Shown here one piece after another: positions 13,169-13,941 of a stretch of DNA of 13,941 nt (the first letter of the stretch is position 1; each line of letters opens with the position of its first letter). The notes below the pieces were generated by a model. It was given only the letters and a program-made list of their open reading frames with translations. It was not told where the DNA came from and searched no databases. Source of the stretch: Schaalia odontolytica (GTDB lineage Bacteria; Actinomycetota; Actinomycetes; Actinomycetales; Actinomycetaceae). The stretch lies in assembly GCF_002847525.1 (NCBI RefSeq), contig NZ_PKKM01000019.1, positions 1 to 13,941 of the forward strand. Reading direction: 5' to 3'. The position numbers were made by a program, and so were the translations under genes.

Positions 13169-13293
13169 CATCAATTCCGCATGCAATTCCCTGACCACCG
13201 AACGCGTTAGCGTCTCAAAAACCGCAGAATTCCAACGTTCTGACTTCAAAAGTTGAAGTACGCGCAAGGGAATTGCATGCGAAATTGCGGGGC
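13165..13293. repeat. Long imperfect palindrome (about 27-base arms, 74-base loop)
   Basis: The inner arms CGCATGCAATTCCCT (13178-13192) and AGGGAATTGCATGCG (13267-13281) are perfect complements. Outward, CAATT/AATTG and GCCCC/GGGGC extend the pairing with one mismatch and a one-base offset. The loop carries further inverted repeats: CGC-GTTA-GCG, CAGAA/TTCTG (13224-13241) and a 7-bp ACTTCAA-AAG-TTGAAGT hairpin (13243-13259). It could be a MITE-like element, a remnant end structure, or a strong transcription barrier between convergent genes. Confidence 0.85.
13228..13243 (-). terminator. Weak terminator-like hairpin inside the palindrome loop
   Basis: On the minus strand CAGAA-CGTTGGAA-TTCTG is followed by CGG and a run of five T (13216-13220). 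It lies about 115 bases downstream of the transposase stop and could end that transcript. The stem is short and AT-rich. Confidence 0.25.
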
Positions 13294-13941
13294 GCTGACA
13301 CCCGCTCCGGTCAAGTCCTGTGGAGTGGTGTAATCGTTTTGTGTCCTTCGGGTTGGGTTATGCGCTGAGTTGGAGTGGGGTGTCCTCCTGTTGGGTGGGT
13401 TGTGGTGTGAGTCGTGATTTGGTGAGGATGTCGAGGCTGAGGTAGCGTCGGCCTTCGGCCCATTCGTCGTTTTGTTCGGCTAGGACGGCTCCGACCAGGC
13501 GGATGATTGCGTGGCGGTTGGGGAAGATTCCCACGGTGTCGGTGCGTCGGCGGATTTCGCGGTTGAGGCGCTCATTGGGGTTGTTGGACCAGATCTGGGT
13601 CCACACTCCGGTTGGGAAGGACGCGAACGCGAGGACGTCTGCCCTGGCTTGATCGAGGTGATCACACACGGTGGGGAGCTTGTCGTGCACGTAGTCCAAG
13701 AGCCGGTCGTATTGTGCGTTGACCGATGCTGCGTCGGGCTGGTCGTACACCGAGTGCAGCATCGCTTTGACGGCGGGCCATAGTGCTTTGGGGGTGACCG
13801 ACATGAGATTAGCGGCGTAGTGGGTGCGGCATCGTTGCCAGGTGGCTCCGGGCAGGTTCGCGGCGATGGCTTCAACCAGGCCCAGATGGGCGTCACTGGT
13901 CACCAGGCGCACGCCGGTCAGGCCTCGGGTGACCAGGTCAG
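13294..13941 (-). mobile_element. IS256-family insertion sequence, one end only (right part outside window)
   Basis: The transposase tail plus a non-coding flank mark the 3' end of an IS256-type element that continues beyond the window. The terminal inverted repeat and target duplication cannot be fixed without the other end. The left edge lies somewhere between the palindrome (ends 13293) and the transposase stop (13358), and 13294 is only the outer limit. Confidence 0.6.
13358..13941 (-). CDS. IS256-family (mutator-type) transposase, C-terminal part, N-terminus off the window
   Basis: The frame is open to the right edge and ends at TAA 13358. In reading order it shows LTGVRLVTSDAHLGL (second catalytic Asp of the DDE triad), ATWQRCRTHYAANL (the WQRC-H motif of the family), DVLAFASFPTGVWTQIWSNNPNERLNREIRRRTDTVGIFPN (catalytic Glu in NPNERLN), and IIRLVGAVLAEQNDEWAEGRRYLSL. 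These are diagnostic of IS256 transposases, which move DNA by a copy-out type route. About half of a usual ~400-residue protein is visible. No internal stop or frameshift is seen, so the copy may be active. Confidence 0.93.
   Translation of the reverse strand, partial: DLVTRGLTGVRLVTSDAHLGLVEAIAANLPGATWQRCRTHYAANLMSVTPKALWPAVKAMLHSVYDQPDAASVNAQYDRLLDYVHDKLPTVCDHLDQARADVLAFASFPTGVWTQIWSNNPNERLNREIRRRTDTVGIFPNRHAIIRLVGAVLAEQNDEWAEGRRYLSLDILTKSRLTPQPTQQEDTPLQLSA

Larger units (their letters stand above)
13044..13357. other. Convergent intergenic region between DUF2218 gene and transposase
   Basis: This 314-base stretch has no convincing gene. It holds the 15-bp tandem repeat (13124-13168), the long palindrome (13165-13293) and, from somewhere near 13294, the non-coding end of the IS element. 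Its palindrome loop is visibly more AT-rich than the flanking genes. Confidence 0.6.

Overview
The window looks like a chromosomal stretch from a high-GC actinobacterium. The GC-rich third codon positions, GTGA/ATGA gene overlaps, a fused actinobacterial-style ECF transporter and a type VII-type polymorphic toxin locus fit the Actinomyces/Schaalia group. The genus is an inference from style and protein flavour, not from a marker gene.

Region 1 (1-4792, + strand) is a polymorphic toxin and immunity locus. It opens inside a very large protein (no stop back to base 2) whose middle is a long Ala/Gly/His-rich, then Asp/Lys/His-rich, repetitive linker. The last ~130 residues form a GH-E type HNH/endonuclease VII nuclease toxin domain. 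An ankyrin-type immunity gene follows with an ATGA overlap. Then come two tandem copies of a small DUF2185/Imm33-like immunity gene. The two copies lie in an exact-period 554-bp segmental duplication (3826-4379 and 4380-4933). It carries the tail of the ankyrin gene on one side and the tail of a convergent methyltransferase gene on the other, so the middle holds two gene remnants.

Region 2 (4813-10883, - strand) is a close-packed gene run. In transcription order it holds: a TPP riboswitch, a YkoE-like S component, one polypeptide fusing two ECF ATPases and the EcfT transmembrane component, a uridine-kinase-like P-loop protein, a two-HKD cardiolipin synthase, and a class I SAM methyltransferase. 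The first three elements make a complete thiamine/pyrimidine-precursor uptake system under TPP control. The later genes may share the transcript.

Region 3 (10919-13043) holds a CycA-type D-serine/D-alanine/glycine permease on the - strand. It is divergent from a DUF2218 gene on the + strand whose start codon overlaps an iron-box-like sequence.

Region 4 (13044-13941) holds a repeat-rich convergent intergenic stretch, with a short 15-bp tandem repeat and a long imperfect palindrome. The C-terminal part of an IS256-family transposase then runs off the right edge. No rRNA, tRNA or CRISPR array was seen.
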